Shown: positions 47,430-56,780 of the stretch, piece after piece
Layout: each line of letters opens with the position of its first letter
Numbering within the stretch: position 1 is the first letter of the stretch
Assembly: GCF_028621955.1 (NCBI RefSeq)
Contig: NZ_CP117516.1
Location: 3,184,001-3,248,000, forward strand
Origin: Erythrobacter sp. BLCC-B19
Lineage (GTDB): Bacteria; Pseudomonadota; Alphaproteobacteria; Sphingomonadales; Sphingomonadaceae
DNA length: 64,000 nucleotides
Direction of reading: 5' to 3'
Made by a program: the position numbers and the translations under genes
Notes under the pieces: model-generated
What the model was told of the DNA's origin: nothing
Database searches by the model: none
What the model saw: the letters and a program-made list of their open reading frames with translations, nothing else

Positions 47430-48215
47430 TTACTCCCCCTTGAACTCGGCCTTGCGCTTCTGAAGGAAAGCCATGCCGCCCTCCATCGCGTCCTTGGTCG
47501 CGCCGGCGATGCGCTGGCCCTCGGCCTCGGCGAGCAGCACCATTTGCAGGTTCTGGTCGAGCGCGGTGGCGATGTTGCGCTTCATCGTGGCGTAGGCGAC
47601 GGTCGGGCCGTTCGCCAGCTTCTCGGCCAGCGCGCGGGCTTCGGTCATCAGGTCGGCATCCTCGACGCACTTGTAGACGAGGCCCCACTCTTCGGCCTGC
47701 TGCCCGGAAATCTTCTCGCCCAGCATCATCATTCGCGTGGCGCGCGCGCGGCCGATGGCGCGGGTGAGCAGCCAGGTCGAGCCGCCATCGGGCACGAGGC
47801 CGATATTGACGAAGGCCTGAAGGAAGTATGCGCTCTTGGCCGCAATGGTGAAGTCCGCCGCCAGCGCGAGCGAGCAGCCCACGCCCGCCGCCGGGCCATT
47901 CACCGCGCAGATCACCGGCACGCTCGCGCGCACCACCTGGCTGATCGCGGGGTTGTAGTGGTTGATCAGCGCCTCGTGGCTGCCGCCCTTCCCGCCGAGC
48001 GCCGAGCCGGAGCCGCGCGCGGCCAGATCGGCGCCCGAGCAGAAGCCCTTGCCCTCGCCCGTGATCAGCACCGCGCGCGCATCGCCCAGATCGTAGAACG
48101 CCTGCCCCAGCTCGTCCGCCATCTGCGGCGGCATGGCGTTGAGGCGCTCGGGGCGGTTGAGGGTGATGGTGAGCAGCGGGCCGTCACGTTCGACGCGGAT
48201 GGTTTCGTAGGACAT
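47430..48215 (-). CDS. Enoyl-CoA hydratase/isomerase family protein
   Basis: 261-residue crotonase-fold enzyme. LTITLNRPERLNAM, GKGFCSGADL for the first oxyanion-hole strand, and NGPAAGVGCSLALAADFTIAAKSAYFLQAFVNIGLVPDGGSTWLL, where Asp replaces the second catalytic Glu. That pattern is nearer PaaG-type isomerases than classical hydratases. It probably handles an acyl-CoA intermediate of the fatty acid or amino acid breakdown that feeds propionyl-CoA. Flanked on both sides by palindromic repeats. Confidence 0.9.
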   Translation of the reverse strand: MSYETIRVERDGPLLTITLNRPERLNAMPPQMADELGQAFYDLGDARAVLITGEGKGFCSGADLAARGSGSALGGKGGSHEALINHYNPAISQVVRASVPVICAVNGPAAGVGCSLALAADFTIAAKSAYFLQAFVNIGLVPDGGSTWLLTRAIGRARATRMMMLGEKISGQQAEEWGLVYKCVEDADLMTEARALAEKLANGPTVAYATMKRNIATALDQNLQMVLLAEAEGQRIAGATKDAMEGGMAFLQKRKAEFKGE

Positions 48216-48227
48216 TCTCGTTTCTCT

Positions 48228-48318
48228 CCGTTCGGGCTGAGCTTGTCGAAGCCCTGCCCTTCAACTTTTCCGACGCACCCAAGAAAGTGCAGCCCTTCGA
48301 CAAGCTCAGGGCGAACGG
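48228..48318. repeat. Dispersed palindromic repeat, GAGCTTGTCGAAG type
   Basis: Imperfect inverted repeat of about 30 nt: CCGTTCG-GGCTGAGCTTGTC and its complement with a few mismatches, separated by about 31 nt. Lies between the epimerase and enoyl-CoA hydratase genes. The GAGCTTGTCGAAG core is a common intergenic repeat of sphingomonads. Confidence 0.85.
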
Positions 48319-48325
48319 TGTTTGA

Positions 48326-48778
48326 TTAATTCGACCAGTGCGTGCCCTCTTTGGGCGTTTCCATGATCTCGGTAAGCATGCCGCCCATGTCCTTGGGATG
48401 GACGAAAAAGATAGGGGTGCCGTGTGCGCCGATGCGCGTGGGGCCGAGAATGCGCTTGCCGAGCGCCTCGAACTCCGAGCGCGCCTCGGCAATGTCGGGC
48501 ACTTCGAAGCACAGGTGATGCTGCCCGCCCAAGGGGTTCTTGGCGATGAAGCCTGCGAGGGTAGAGTTTTCGCCCAGCGGCTCGATCAGCTCGATCTGGG
48601 TGCCGTTCAGCGCGCCATCCGCACCGGGGGTGTCGACGAAGCAGACCTTCACGCCCTGCTCCTCAAGGTCGAAGGGCTCGGTAATCGAGGTCGCGCCCAT
48701 CACGTCGCGGTAGAAGGCGATGCTGTCGGCGATGGAGGGCGTGGCGACCCCGATGTGGTTCAGGCGTCCGAGTTTCAC
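48326..48778 (-). CDS. mce: Methylmalonyl-CoA epimerase
   Basis: 150 residues of the vicinal oxygen chelate fold. Interconverts (S)- and (R)-methylmalonyl-CoA. Two metal-binding halves are visible: LNHIGVATPSI with the first His, QIELIEP, GGQHHLCFEV with the second His, and MLTEIMET with the C-terminal Glu. The start is a GTG at 48778, overlapping the stop of the small membrane protein gene as GTGA. The longer ATG frame upstream is within that gene. Confidence 0.92.
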   Translation of the reverse strand: MKLGRLNHIGVATPSIADSIAFYRDVMGATSITEPFDLEEQGVKVCFVDTPGADGALNGTQIELIEPLGENSTLAGFIAKNPLGGQHHLCFEVPDIAEARSEFEALGKRILGPTRIGAHGTPIFFVHPKDMGGMLTEIMETPKEGTHWSN

Positions 48779-49059
48779 GGTTTCACTCCTAGATCGAAGA
48801 AAATAATCGCGGCCCCGAAAAGCGCGCAAAACCCGATAAGGCTGGTCACAATCATCTGGAATGCAAAAAACCGCGGCGTGTCCGCGCGAATTGTATTGTG
48901 ACTCCGCCAGCTGTGAACACCTGTTTTCCAACCTTTGTAGACTACCCAAGCAGAGAAACCGGCACAGACCAGAAGCATAGCCACCAACCCGCCCTGCTGT
49001 AGCGGGAATTCGAGGCCGGAGAACGATCCCGTCATTGGTTCAGGCCGCAGCTCCCTCAC
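48775..49059 (-). CDS. Small two-helix membrane protein in the pcc cluster
   Basis: 94 residues with two transmembrane helices ([19 protein letters not shown] and [22 protein letters not shown]) joined by a polar loop. The GTG at 49059 overlaps the pccB stop (GTGA). ATG 49035 is an alternative start. Coupled to pccB upstream and mce downstream by 4-nt overlaps, so it is co-translated with the propionyl-CoA genes. No function can be assigned. Confidence 0.65.
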   Translation of the reverse strand: MRELRPEPMTGSFSGLEFPLQQGGLVAMLLVCAGFSAWVVYKGWKTGVHSWRSHNTIRADTPRFFAFQMIVTSLIGFCALFGAAIIFFDLGVKP

Positions 49060-50588
49060 AGCGGAATATTGTCATGCTTCTTCCACGGGTTCTCCAACTG
49101 CTTCGTCCGCAGTTTGCGTAAACCCAAGGCAATCCGCCGCCGCGTCGAGTGCGGGTGGATCACCTCGTCGATATAGCCTCGGCTAGCCGCCACGAAGGGG
49201 TTGGCGAAGCGGTCTTCGTATTCCTTGGTGCGCTCGGCGATCTTGGCGGGGTCGTCCTTTTCCTGACGGAAGATGATCTCCACCGCGCCCTTGGCGCCCA
49301 TCACCGCGATTTCGGCGGTGGGCCAGGCGTAGTTGAGGTCGCCGCGCAGGTGCTTGCTCGCCATCACGTCATAGGCGCCGCCATAGGCCTTGCGGGTAAT
49401 GACGGTGATCTTGGGCACGGTCGCCTCGGCATAGGCGAAGAGCAGCTTCGCGCCGTGCTTGATGATCCCGCCCAACTCCTGCGCGGTGCCGGGGAGGAAG
49501 CCGGGGACGTCGACGAAGGTGATGATAGGGATCTCGAAGGCATCGCAGAAACGCACGAAGCGCGCGGCCTTCTTCGAGGAATTGATGTCGAGCACGCCCG
49601 CGAGCACCATCGGCTGGTTCGCCACCACGCCCACGGTGCGGCCTTCCACGCGGCCGAAACCGCAGATGATGTTGCCCGCGTGGGCCGGCTGGATTTCGAA
49701 GAAATCGCCCTCGTCCAGCACCTTGGTGATCACCTCGTGCATGTCATAGGGCTGGTTGGCGTTGTCGGGGATCAGCGTGTCGAGGCTATTCTCCAGACGG
49801 TCCCACGGGTCGCTGGTGGGCAGCGTCGGCCCTTCTTCGCGGTTCGACAAAGGCAGGAAGTCGAAGAAGCGGCGGGTGGCGAGCAGGGCTTCGACATCGT
49901 TTTCGTAAGCCAAGTCGGCCACGGAGGTCTTTGTGGTGTGGGTGATCGCCCCGCCAAGCTCTTCCTGCGTCACGACCTCGTTGGTGACGGTCTTCACGAC
50001 ATCGGGGCCGGTGACGAACATGTAGGAGCTATCCTTCACCATGAAGATGAAGTCGGTCATGGCCGGGCTGTAGACAGCCCCGCCCGCGCACGGCCCCATG
50101 ATGAGGCTGATCTGCGGCACCACGCCGCTCGCCAGCACGTTCCTCTGGAACACCTCGGCATAGCCGCCGAGGCTCGCGACGCCCTCCTGAATGCGCGCCC
50201 CGCCCGAATCGTTGAGGCCGATGACGGGCGCGCCGACCTTCATCGCGGTGTCCATCACCTTGCAGATCTTCTCGGCATGGCGCTTGGAGAGGCTTCCGCC
50301 GAAGACGGTGAAATCCTGCGAGAAGACATAGACCAGCCGGCCATTGATGGTGCCTGAGCCCGTCACCACCCCGTCGCCCGGAATGCGCTGGCTTTCCATG
50401 CCGAAATCCATGCAGTCGTGCTCGACATAGGTGTCGATCTCTTCGAAGCTGCCTTCGTCGAGCAGCACGTCGAGCCTCTCGCGCGCGGTCAGCTTGCCCT
50501 TGGCGTGCTGGGCTTCGATGCGCTTGGCCCCGCCGCCCATTTTGGCGGCTTCGCGGCGGCGTTCCATTTCGGCGATGTTGGCGGACAA
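49056..50588 (-). CDS. pccB: Propionyl-CoA carboxylase beta chain
   Basis: 510-residue carboxyltransferase. Opens with [27 protein letters not shown], then [47 protein letters not shown] and in the second half [24 protein letters not shown] and [13 protein letters not shown]. The start seems to be TTG at 50588, preceded by GAGAGGAAG; the huge upstream frame runs antisense through another gene. Together with PccA it carboxylates propionyl-CoA. First gene of the cluster. Confidence 0.94.
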   Translation of the reverse strand: MSANIAEMERRREAAKMGGGAKRIEAQHAKGKLTARERLDVLLDEGSFEEIDTYVEHDCMDFGMESQRIPGDGVVTGSGTINGRLVYVFSQDFTVFGGSLSKRHAEKICKVMDTAMKVGAPVIGLNDSGGARIQEGVASLGGYAEVFQRNVLASGVVPQISLIMGPCAGGAVYSPAMTDFIFMVKDSSYMFVTGPDVVKTVTNEVVTQEELGGAITHTTKTSVADLAYENDVEALLATRRFFDFLPLSNREEGPTLPTSDPWDRLENSLDTLIPDNANQPYDMHEVITKVLDEGDFFEIQPAHAGNIICGFGRVEGRTVGVVANQPMVLAGVLDINSSKKAARFVRFCDAFEIPIITFVDVPGFLPGTAQELGGIIKHGAKLLFAYAEATVPKITVITRKAYGGAYDVMASKHLRGDLNYAWPTAEIAVMGAKGAVEIIFRQEKDDPAKIAERTKEYEDRFANPFVAASRGYIDEVIHPHSTRRRIALGLRKLRTKQLENPWKKHDNIPL

Positions 50589-50678
50589 TGGACTTCCTCT
50601 CGTGATGTCTTGGCGCAAGGTGCGTTGCCTTAGCGCGTCCCAAGCGTCAACGTGGCAAAAGTGCGGGCGCAGAGCGGG

Positions 50679-51791
50679 ATGGTGCGGATGGAACGGGCGG
50701 ATGTGCTGGTGGTGGGCGGCGGGATCGCGGGGCTTTCGCTGGCCGCGCGGCTGGCGGAACACGCGCAGGTGGTGGTGCTGGAGGGTGAGAGCGCGCCCGG
50801 ATACCACGCCTCGGGCCGCTCGGTCGCCTTTGCGCATTACGGGCTTGGCAATGGGCCAGTGCGTGATCTGACAGCGCTCAGCATGGGCGAGCTGGCCGCG
50901 CGTGGGAGCGTGCATCCAGCGCTGCATATCGCGTCTGCCGACCAGATCGCGGCGCTCGATGCGCTGGAGGCGGTACACCGGCATTATGGCTGCGATTGCA
51001 CCCGCGTCGGGCTTGAGGAAGCCCGCGCGCTGATGCCTGCGCTGAAGCCCGAGGCCTGCGCGGCGGCGTTGGTCGATCATGCATCGCTCAAGCTCGATAC
51101 CCACGCGATGCTCCAGGCCCATGTGGCAAGCCTGAAAGCGGCAGGTGGCAGGCTGGTGACAGGCGCGCGGGTGGGCGCGATTGCGCGCGAGGGGAATGGC
51201 TGGCGGGTCGAGACGTCTGCGGGCGCCTTCGCCGCGCCGCTCCTCGTCAACGCGGGCGGGGCATGGGCCGACGCAATCGCGCGCATGGCAGGGGTTCAGC
51301 CCATCGGCATCCAGCCGCGCCGCCGCACCGTCATCAGCTTTGCCGCGCCCGAAGGCGAGGATGTCAGCCGCTGGCCCTTTACCAAGACGGTTGGCGAAGG
51401 CTTCTATCTGCTCCCCGAGGGACGCGGGCAGTTGCTCGCCTCGTCGATGGACCAGACCCCGAGCGAGCCCTGCGATGCGGCGCCGGAAGAACTCGACATC
51501 GCCATCGCCGCCGACCGGGTGGAGCAGGCGACCTCCCTGCCGATCCGCCGGATCAGCCATAGCTGGGCAGGCCTTCGCAGCTTCGCGAGCGACGAATTGC
51601 CGGTGATCGGCGCGGCGGCGGATGCGCCCGGGTTCTTCTGGTGCGCGGGGCAAGGCGGCGCGGGGTTCCAGACTGCGCCGGCCCTCTCGCGCATCGCGGC
51701 GGCAGCGGCGCTGGGCCTGCCCTTCCCCGAGGATGCTGCGGCGGCGGGGCTGTCGTTCACCACCTTCAGCCCGGCAAGGCTTGGAGCCTAA
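50679..51791 (+). CDS. DadA/GlpD-like FAD-dependent oxidoreductase
   Basis: About 370 residues. The N-terminal FAD-binding Rossmann motif [19 protein letters not shown] is followed by E of VVLEGE and [12 protein letters not shown]. The C-terminal block [17 protein letters not shown] and [17 protein letters not shown] is typical of glycine/D-amino acid oxidases of the DAO family. It oxidises an amine or hydroxy acid of unknown identity. Starts at 50652 (GTG), 50679 or 50688 (ATG) are possible. It diverges from pccB with about 90 bp between. Confidence 0.85.
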   Translation: MVRMERADVLVVGGGIAGLSLAARLAEHAQVVVLEGESAPGYHASGRSVAFAHYGLGNGPVRDLTALSMGELAARGSVHPALHIASADQIAALDALEAVHRHYGCDCTRVGLEEARALMPALKPEACAAALVDHASLKLDTHAMLQAHVASLKAAGGRLVTGARVGAIAREGNGWRVETSAGAFAAPLLVNAGGAWADAIARMAGVQPIGIQPRRRTVISFAAPEGEDVSRWPFTKTVGEGFYLLPEGRGQLLASSMDQTPSEPCDAAPEELDIAIAADRVEQATSLPIRRISHSWAGLRSFASDELPVIGAAADAPGFFWCAGQGGAGFQTAPALSRIAAAAALGLPFPEDAAAAGLSFTTFSPARLGA

Positions 51792-51798
51792 CGCCACA

Positions 51799-51921
51799 CT
51801 TCGTCATTGCGAGCGTAGCGGAAGCGAAGCTGGCCGAAGGCCAACCAATCCATCGACCGCCGCTCGAAATCGTGAGGACCGGCGATGGACTGCCGCGGCC
51901 TTCGGCCTCGCAATGACGAAG
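51799..51921. repeat. Dispersed palindromic repeat, CGTCATTGCGAG type, second copy
   Basis: A perfect 15-bp inverted repeat CTTCGTCATTGCGAG / CTCGCAATGACGAAG encloses about 93 nt, with inner pairing GGCCGAAGGCC-like. Sits in the convergent gap between the FAD oxidoreductase and the SDR gene, starting 8 nt after the stop. Related to 45085-45172. Confidence 0.88.
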
Positions 51922-51927
51922 GAAGGT

Positions 51928-52650
51928 CTAGAAGCTCCGCATCACCCGCCGTGCCAGCGCCGGCGAGAGCGAATAGACCGCGCGCAGCAGCTTCACCATG
52001 CCGACATTGGCCTCGTCGCGGCCCTGCTCCAGCGCGGCGATGATCTGGCGGGCACATTCCTGCGGGGGCATCTTGGACATATCGCGGTCGGCGGTCATCT
52101 GGGTGTCGACCACCGGCGGCAGCGCCTCGATCACCTGGATCGGCTCGCCCGCCAGCTGGGCGCGCAGGGCCATGGTGTAGCTCCTCAGCCCCGCCTTGCT
52201 CGCGCAATAGACCGAGGACGCGGTGTTGGGGGCGATGGCAAGGCCGCTCGTGACGTTGATGATCGCCGCCTCGGGGCGTGCGCGCAGGCGGGGCAGGAGC
52301 GCGGTGATGAGCCGCACGGGAGCGGAGAGGTTGGCATAGAAGCAGCCATCCGCCGCGTCCGGATCGGGCAGGCCGTTCCTCACATCATGCGGCACGCCGA
52401 GCCCGGCATTGTTGATCAGAATGTCGACCGGGCGATCCCCAAGTGCCGCCACCAGCGCATCGACGCCCGCCGCGCTCGACAGGTCGGCAGCAAGGGTCTC
52501 GAAGCCCTCATCTGCCATCGCCGTCAGCCGGGCCGGGTCGCGCCCGGTGAGGAGCACCTTCGCGCCCTTGGCCTTGAGCTGCCGCGCGATCTCGCGCCCG
52601 ATGCCTGCGCTGCCGCCAGTCAGCAGCACTGCCTTGCCGTTCACATTCAT
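51928..52650 (-). CDS. Short-chain dehydrogenase/reductase
   Basis: 240-residue classical SDR, DltE-like. Cofactor motif LLTGGSAGIGREIA, an Arg after beta2 (TGRDPAR) that favours NADP, the NNAGLG loop, and the catalytic Ser-Tyr-Lys (VTSGLA, YCASK). The C-terminus is basic. The substrate is unknown. It follows the epimerase-family gene by 1 nt, so the two are one transcription unit. Confidence 0.9.
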   Translation of the reverse strand: MNVNGKAVLLTGGSAGIGREIARQLKAKGAKVLLTGRDPARLTAMADEGFETLAADLSSAAGVDALVAALGDRPVDILINNAGLGVPHDVRNGLPDPDAADGCFYANLSAPVRLITALLPRLRARPEAAIINVTSGLAIAPNTASSVYCASKAGLRSYTMALRAQLAGEPIQVIEALPPVVDTQMTADRDMSKMPPQECARQIIAALEQGRDEANVGMVKLLRAVYSLSPALARRVMRSF

Positions 52651-52651
52651 G

Positions 52652-53674
52652 TCAGACCTTCACCACCCCATGCGCGATGAGGCTTTCACCGCATTCGGCG
52701 ATGGTGTCCTCCACGGGCCGCATTGTCCAGCCGAGCCGGTTTTTCGCGCGGGCAGAGTCGACATGGCGCACCTTGCCGATCTCGGTCTTGATCCCGCGCA
52801 CCTCGGCGTTGAACAGCGCGAGCACACTCACCAGCCAATCGGGCATGGGCCGGGTCGGCGCCTTTCTGGCCTTGCCCCCGAGCCGCGCGCGCAGCACGGC
52901 AGCGACATCGAGCGCGGTCAGGAACGGGCCCGCCCCCAGAAAGCGCTCGCCCGCCAGCCCCTCTGTCTCCAGCGCCAGCACGTGCAATGCGGCAATGTCG
53001 CGCACATCGACAATCGGGAAGCCGAGATTTGGCGCCATCGGCATCGCGCCGGAAAGCAATTGCTGCACCAGCTCGACCGAGGCCGAGAAATCGCCGCTGT
53101 CGACCGGCCCCAGCACCATGCCGGGATTGACCGAGACAAACTCCATGCCTGCGCCCTCGGCCGCCACCCATTCGCGCGCGGCGCGCTCGGCGATGGTCTT
53201 GGACTTGACGTAGGGATAGGCGTCGGGGTGATCGATGTCGGTCCAGCGGCTTTCATCGAAGGTGTAGGTGCCGCGATCGACGCCATAGATCACGGCTGCG
53301 GTCGAGGAGGTCTGGACGAAGCGGGTGACGCCTGCGTCGCGCGCAAAGCGCAGCGCCCGCAAGGTGCCCTCGCGCGCCGGGACGATCAGGTCATCCTCAT
53401 GGCGGGGCGCCTGCGCCGGGATCGGCGAGGCGACGTGGGCGACGTGCGTGCATCCGGCGACCGCCGCGGCCCAGCCTTTGTCCGACATGAGCTCCGCTTC
53501 GAACAGCCGGAACTGGTCGGCGGAAGGATCGCCCAGCCGCGCGCGCAAGGGGCCGTCCGATCTGGCGACGTTGCGCACTGTGCCATGCACCGTCCAGCCC
53601 TTGACCAGCAATTGCCGGATCAACTCGCCGGCAATGTAGCCGGTTGCCCCCGTTACCAGAACCGTGCCTGTCAT
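52652..53674 (-). CDS. NAD(P)-dependent epimerase/dehydratase, dihydroflavonol-reductase-like
   Basis: 340-residue extended SDR. VLVTGATGYIAGELIRQLL binds the dinucleotide, TSSTAAVIYG and YPYVKSKTIAE supply Ser, Tyr and Lys, and NPGMVLGPV is the substrate-loop motif of the DFR/cinnamoyl-CoA reductase branch. Probably reduces a ketone or aldehyde in the cytoplasm. The start ATG 53674 has AGGGGAGGG upstream. An AT-rich inverted repeat lies about 40 nt upstream. Confidence 0.87.
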   Translation of the reverse strand: MTGTVLVTGATGYIAGELIRQLLVKGWTVHGTVRNVARSDGPLRARLGDPSADQFRLFEAELMSDKGWAAAVAGCTHVAHVASPIPAQAPRHEDDLIVPAREGTLRALRFARDAGVTRFVQTSSTAAVIYGVDRGTYTFDESRWTDIDHPDAYPYVKSKTIAERAAREWVAAEGAGMEFVSVNPGMVLGPVDSGDFSASVELVQQLLSGAMPMAPNLGFPIVDVRDIAALHVLALETEGLAGERFLGAGPFLTALDVAAVLRARLGGKARKAPTRPMPDWLVSVLALFNAEVRGIKTEIGKVRHVDSARAKNRLGWTMRPVEDTIAECGESLIAHGVVKV

Positions 53675-53712
53675 CTGCGAACCCTCCCCTTGCGGATACC
53701 GCGTCCTAGCAC

Positions 53713-53735
53713 ATAAGTTTTTTATCGCAACTTAT
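53713..53735. promoter_or_regulatory. AT-rich inverted repeat upstream of the epimerase/SDR pair
   Basis: A perfect 7-bp inverted repeat ATAAGTT-N9-AACTTAT, about 40 nt before the epimerase-family start. It overlaps the glutathione reductase stop codon. It could be a repressor operator for the two reductase genes or a weak terminator of gor. No regulator gene is adjacent. Confidence 0.45.
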
Positions 53736-55084
53736 TTGAAGAGCACCAGCTCCTCGGCCATGGTCGGGTGGATCGCGACCGTCGCATCGAAATCGGCCTT
53801 GGTCAGCCCGGCCTTCACCGCAATCGCGGCGGCCTGCATGATCTCGGGCGAATCCGGGCCGATCATGTGGATGCCGACGATCCGGTCGTTCGCTGCATCG
53901 ACGATCATCTTGTAGAGGCTGCGCTCGTTGCGCCCGGCCACCACGTTCTTCATCGGACGGAAATCGGCCTGATAGACCTTGATGTTGCCGAGTTGGTTGC
54001 GCGCCTCGCCCTCGGTCATCCCCACAGCGGCAATCGGCGGGTGGCTGAAAACCGCGCTCGGCACGCAGGAATGATCGACAGCATAGGGCTCGCCCGGGCC
54101 GAACACGGAATCGGCGAAAGCCTGGCCCTCGCGGATCGCCACCGGGGTAAGCTGCACCCGGTCGGTCACGTCGCCAACGGCGTAGATATAGGGGACATTG
54201 GTGCGGCTGAAGGCATCGACGATGATCTCGCCCTTCTTGCCCACGTCCACCCCGACCGTTTCCAGCCCCAGCCCTTCGATGTTCGGCACCCGGCCCGTGG
54301 CGACCATCACCGCGTCATATTCGCAAGGCTCCTGCCCGGTCAGCTTGACCAGCAGCGTGCCGTCCGCCTGCTTTTCGATGCTCTCGAACTCGGCATGGAA
54401 CAGGAAGGCGATGCCCTTGACCATCGAGATCTGGAGCAGCCGGTCACGCAGCGCCGCATCATAGCTGCGCAGGATCGTGTCCGAGCGGTTGGCGATCGTC
54501 ACCTTGCTGCCGAATTCGTTGAAGATCCCGGCGAACTCGTTGGCGATATAGCCCCCGCCTGCAATCAGGATGCGGCGCGGCAGTTCATCGAGATGGAACG
54601 CCTCGTTCGACGTGATGACGTGTTCGCTGCCGGGAAACTCGGGCACCAGCGGGCGGGCGCCGGTGGCGATCAGGATATGCGCAGCGGTGATCACCTTGCC
54701 GCTCGCCAGCGTCACCTGATGATCGCCGGTGATCGTCGCGCGCTCGTTGAACACGGTGACGTTGTGATTGCCGAGCGTCTGGCCATACAGCCCCTCGAGC
54801 CGCGTCACATCGGTCTGCACGGCATCGCGCAGGGAGCGCCAGTCGAAGCTCTTGCCCGTGATCGTCCAGCCAAAGCTCTTGGCGTCCTCCAGATCCTCGG
54901 CAAAATGCGCGCCGTAGACGAGCATCTTCTTGGGGACGCAGCCGCGGATCACGCAGGTGCCGCCGACGCGGTATTCCTCGGCGACTGCCACCCGTGCGCC
55001 GTGCGCGGCGGCAACGCGGCTCGCGCGCACCCCGCCCGATCCTGCGCCGATGGTGAAAAGGTCGTAATCATATTCGTCGGCCAC
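53732..55084 (-). CDS. gor: Glutathione-disulfide reductase
   Basis: 450-residue FAD/NADPH flavoprotein keeping glutathione reduced. FAD motif DLFTIGAGSGGVRASR, redox-active cysteines in GTCVIRGCVPKK (Cys44, Cys49), NADPH-binding GGGYIANEFAGIFNEFG followed by Asn-Arg, YAVGDVTDRVQLTPVAIREG, and the C-terminal HPTMAEE containing the catalytic His-Glu of the partner subunit. Start chosen at GTG 55084, which has GAGGAT upstream; a TTG five codons earlier is possible. Confidence 0.94.
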   Translation of the reverse strand: MADEYDYDLFTIGAGSGGVRASRVAAAHGARVAVAEEYRVGGTCVIRGCVPKKMLVYGAHFAEDLEDAKSFGWTITGKSFDWRSLRDAVQTDVTRLEGLYGQTLGNHNVTVFNERATITGDHQVTLASGKVITAAHILIATGARPLVPEFPGSEHVITSNEAFHLDELPRRILIAGGGYIANEFAGIFNEFGSKVTIANRSDTILRSYDAALRDRLLQISMVKGIAFLFHAEFESIEKQADGTLLVKLTGQEPCEYDAVMVATGRVPNIEGLGLETVGVDVGKKGEIIVDAFSRTNVPYIYAVGDVTDRVQLTPVAIREGQAFADSVFGPGEPYAVDHSCVPSAVFSHPPIAAVGMTEGEARNQLGNIKVYQADFRPMKNVVAGRNERSLYKMIVDAANDRIVGIHMIGPDSPEIMQAAAIAVKAGLTKADFDATVAIHPTMAEELVLFK

Positions 55085-55208
55085 GGCGCAAATCCTCAAA
55101 TCGGTGGGTGCGCGATATGGCCCATCAGGGACGGAATTCCAATGGCAAGGCGCACGCCAGCGACGGCGGGTTCGCTGCGCCTTGCCATCAGGTTACGCAG
55201 TGGCCGCG

Positions 55209-56780
55209 TCAGCCCTGCGCCGCGCGGGGACGGCCACCGCCGCCGCCGCCCGGACGACCACGCCCACGCCCGCGGCCCTGTCCGCCGCCGCCGCCGTTTC
55301 CGCCATTGCCGTGACCCTGCCCTTGCGGGCGACCCTGTCCGCCGCGGTGCTGGCCGCTGGCATTGCCGCCATGCGCGGGCTTGCCACCCTGCGGCGCACG
55401 GCGATCACCTTGCGGACGCCGATCGCCCCGATGCTCGCCACCCTGCGAAGCGCCCGCTGCCCGGCGCTGATCGCCCTGCTGGGGACGACGCTCGCCCCGG
55501 TGCTCGCCCCGGTGCTCGCCATCCTGACGGCGTTCGCCCTGAGGCTTGCGCTGGCCAAGCGGGCGCGCCTGCACGCGCTTCATCGGCTGACGCGGCGCGG
55601 GCTTCTCCGGCCCCTCGCCTTCCACCACCGCGCGGAAATTGTCGGGAAGCGGCAGGCGCTCCAGCTCAGCGCCGGTCACCTTGCGGATGTCCTTGAGGTA
55701 AGCGCGTTCGTCCTCGGCACAGAAGGCAATCGCGATGCCATCGCGGCCCGCCCGCGCGGTGCGCCCGATGCGGTGGACATATTGCTCGGGCACGTTGGGC
55801 AGCTCGTAATTGATCACGTGGCTCACCCCCGGAATGTCGATCCCGCGCGCGGCCACATCGGTCGCAATCAGGATCGGCACACGGGCCTTGCGGAACTCGT
55901 CCAGAGCGCGCTGGCGCTGGGGCTGCGACTTGTTGCCGTGGATCGCGTTGGCCTCGATCCCGGCGTGGGCGAGCTTCTTCACCACGCGGTCCGCGCCGTG
56001 CTTGGTGCGGGTGAAGATCAGGATGCGTTCAAAATCGCCCGGCACCTGATGGCGGCGCTGGAGGATCATCTGGAGCAAGGACAGCTTCTCGTCCTGCTGC
56101 ACCATGAAAAGATACTGGTCGATGCGCTCCGCCGTGGTGCTCTCGGGCGTTACCGAGACCTGCACGGGGTTGTTGCAATAGCCGCTCACCAGCTCCTTGA
56201 TCGCCTTGGGCATGGTCGCGCTGAAGAACAGCGTCTGGCGATCCTTGGGGGCGAGTTCGCGGATCTTGCGCAGCGCGTGGATGAAGCCGAGGTCGAGCAT
56301 CTGGTCCGCCTCGTCGAGCACCAGCACTTCGATGCCGTTGAGGTTGAACGCCTTCTGGTCGATCAGATCGAGCAGACGGCCTGGGGTCGCCACCAGAATG
56401 TCGGTGCCGCGGTGAAGCTTGTTGCGATCCTTGCCGACGCTCGTGCCGCCGACGATGCATTGCACCTTGAGGCCGGCAAGCGCGCCATAATCCTTGGCGC
56501 TGTCGGCGATCTGCACCGCGAGTTCGCGCGTCGGGGCGAGCACCAGCATCCGGCAGGACTTGAACGGAATCGGCCTGTCCGCCTCGCGCAGACGGTCGAT
56601 CGAGGGGAGCATGAAGGCCGCCGTCTTGCCGGTGCCGGTCTGCGCGATGCCGAGCAGGTCGCGGCCCTTCAACACGGGGGGGATGGCCTGTTCCTGGATC
56701 GGGGTCGGCGTCGAATAGCCCTTCATGTCAAGGGCTTGGAGCACGGGCTGCGACAGCCCGAGGTCAGCGAAAGTCGTCAT
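55209..56780 (-). CDS. DEAD-box RNA helicase (RhlE-like) with RGG/Q-rich tail
   Basis: 523 residues. Helicase core about 1-375: Q motif PTPIQEQAIP, Walker A AQTGTGKT at 46-53, APTRELAVQI, VLDEADQML, the SAT motif FFSATMP, and HRIGRTARAG. The remaining about 140 residues are low complexity, rich in Gln, Gly and Arg (HRGEHRGERR, GGGGGQGRGRGR), an RNA-binding, possibly condensate-forming tail. It unwinds RNA in ribosome assembly or decay. ATG 56780 is the start; the frame above it is not conserved-looking. Confidence 0.93.
   Translation of the reverse strand: MTTFADLGLSQPVLQALDMKGYSTPTPIQEQAIPPVLKGRDLLGIAQTGTGKTAAFMLPSIDRLREADRPIPFKSCRMLVLAPTRELAVQIADSAKDYGALAGLKVQCIVGGTSVGKDRNKLHRGTDILVATPGRLLDLIDQKAFNLNGIEVLVLDEADQMLDLGFIHALRKIRELAPKDRQTLFFSATMPKAIKELVSGYCNNPVQVSVTPESTTAERIDQYLFMVQQDEKLSLLQMILQRRHQVPGDFERILIFTRTKHGADRVVKKLAHAGIEANAIHGNKSQPQRQRALDEFRKARVPILIATDVAARGIDIPGVSHVINYELPNVPEQYVHRIGRTARAGRDGIAIAFCAEDERAYLKDIRKVTGAELERLPLPDNFRAVVEGEGPEKPAPRQPMKRVQARPLGQRKPQGERRQDGEHRGEHRGERRPQQGDQRRAAGASQGGEHRGDRRPQGDRRAPQGGKPAHGGNASGQHRGGQGRPQGQGHGNGGNGGGGGQGRGRGRGRPGGGGGGRPRAAQG

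Noticed and set aside
55491..55520. Short tandem DNA repeat, first glance like a CRISPR or VNTR
   Set aside because: It is coding sequence for HRGE repeats in the helicase tail. There are no spacers and no cas genes.
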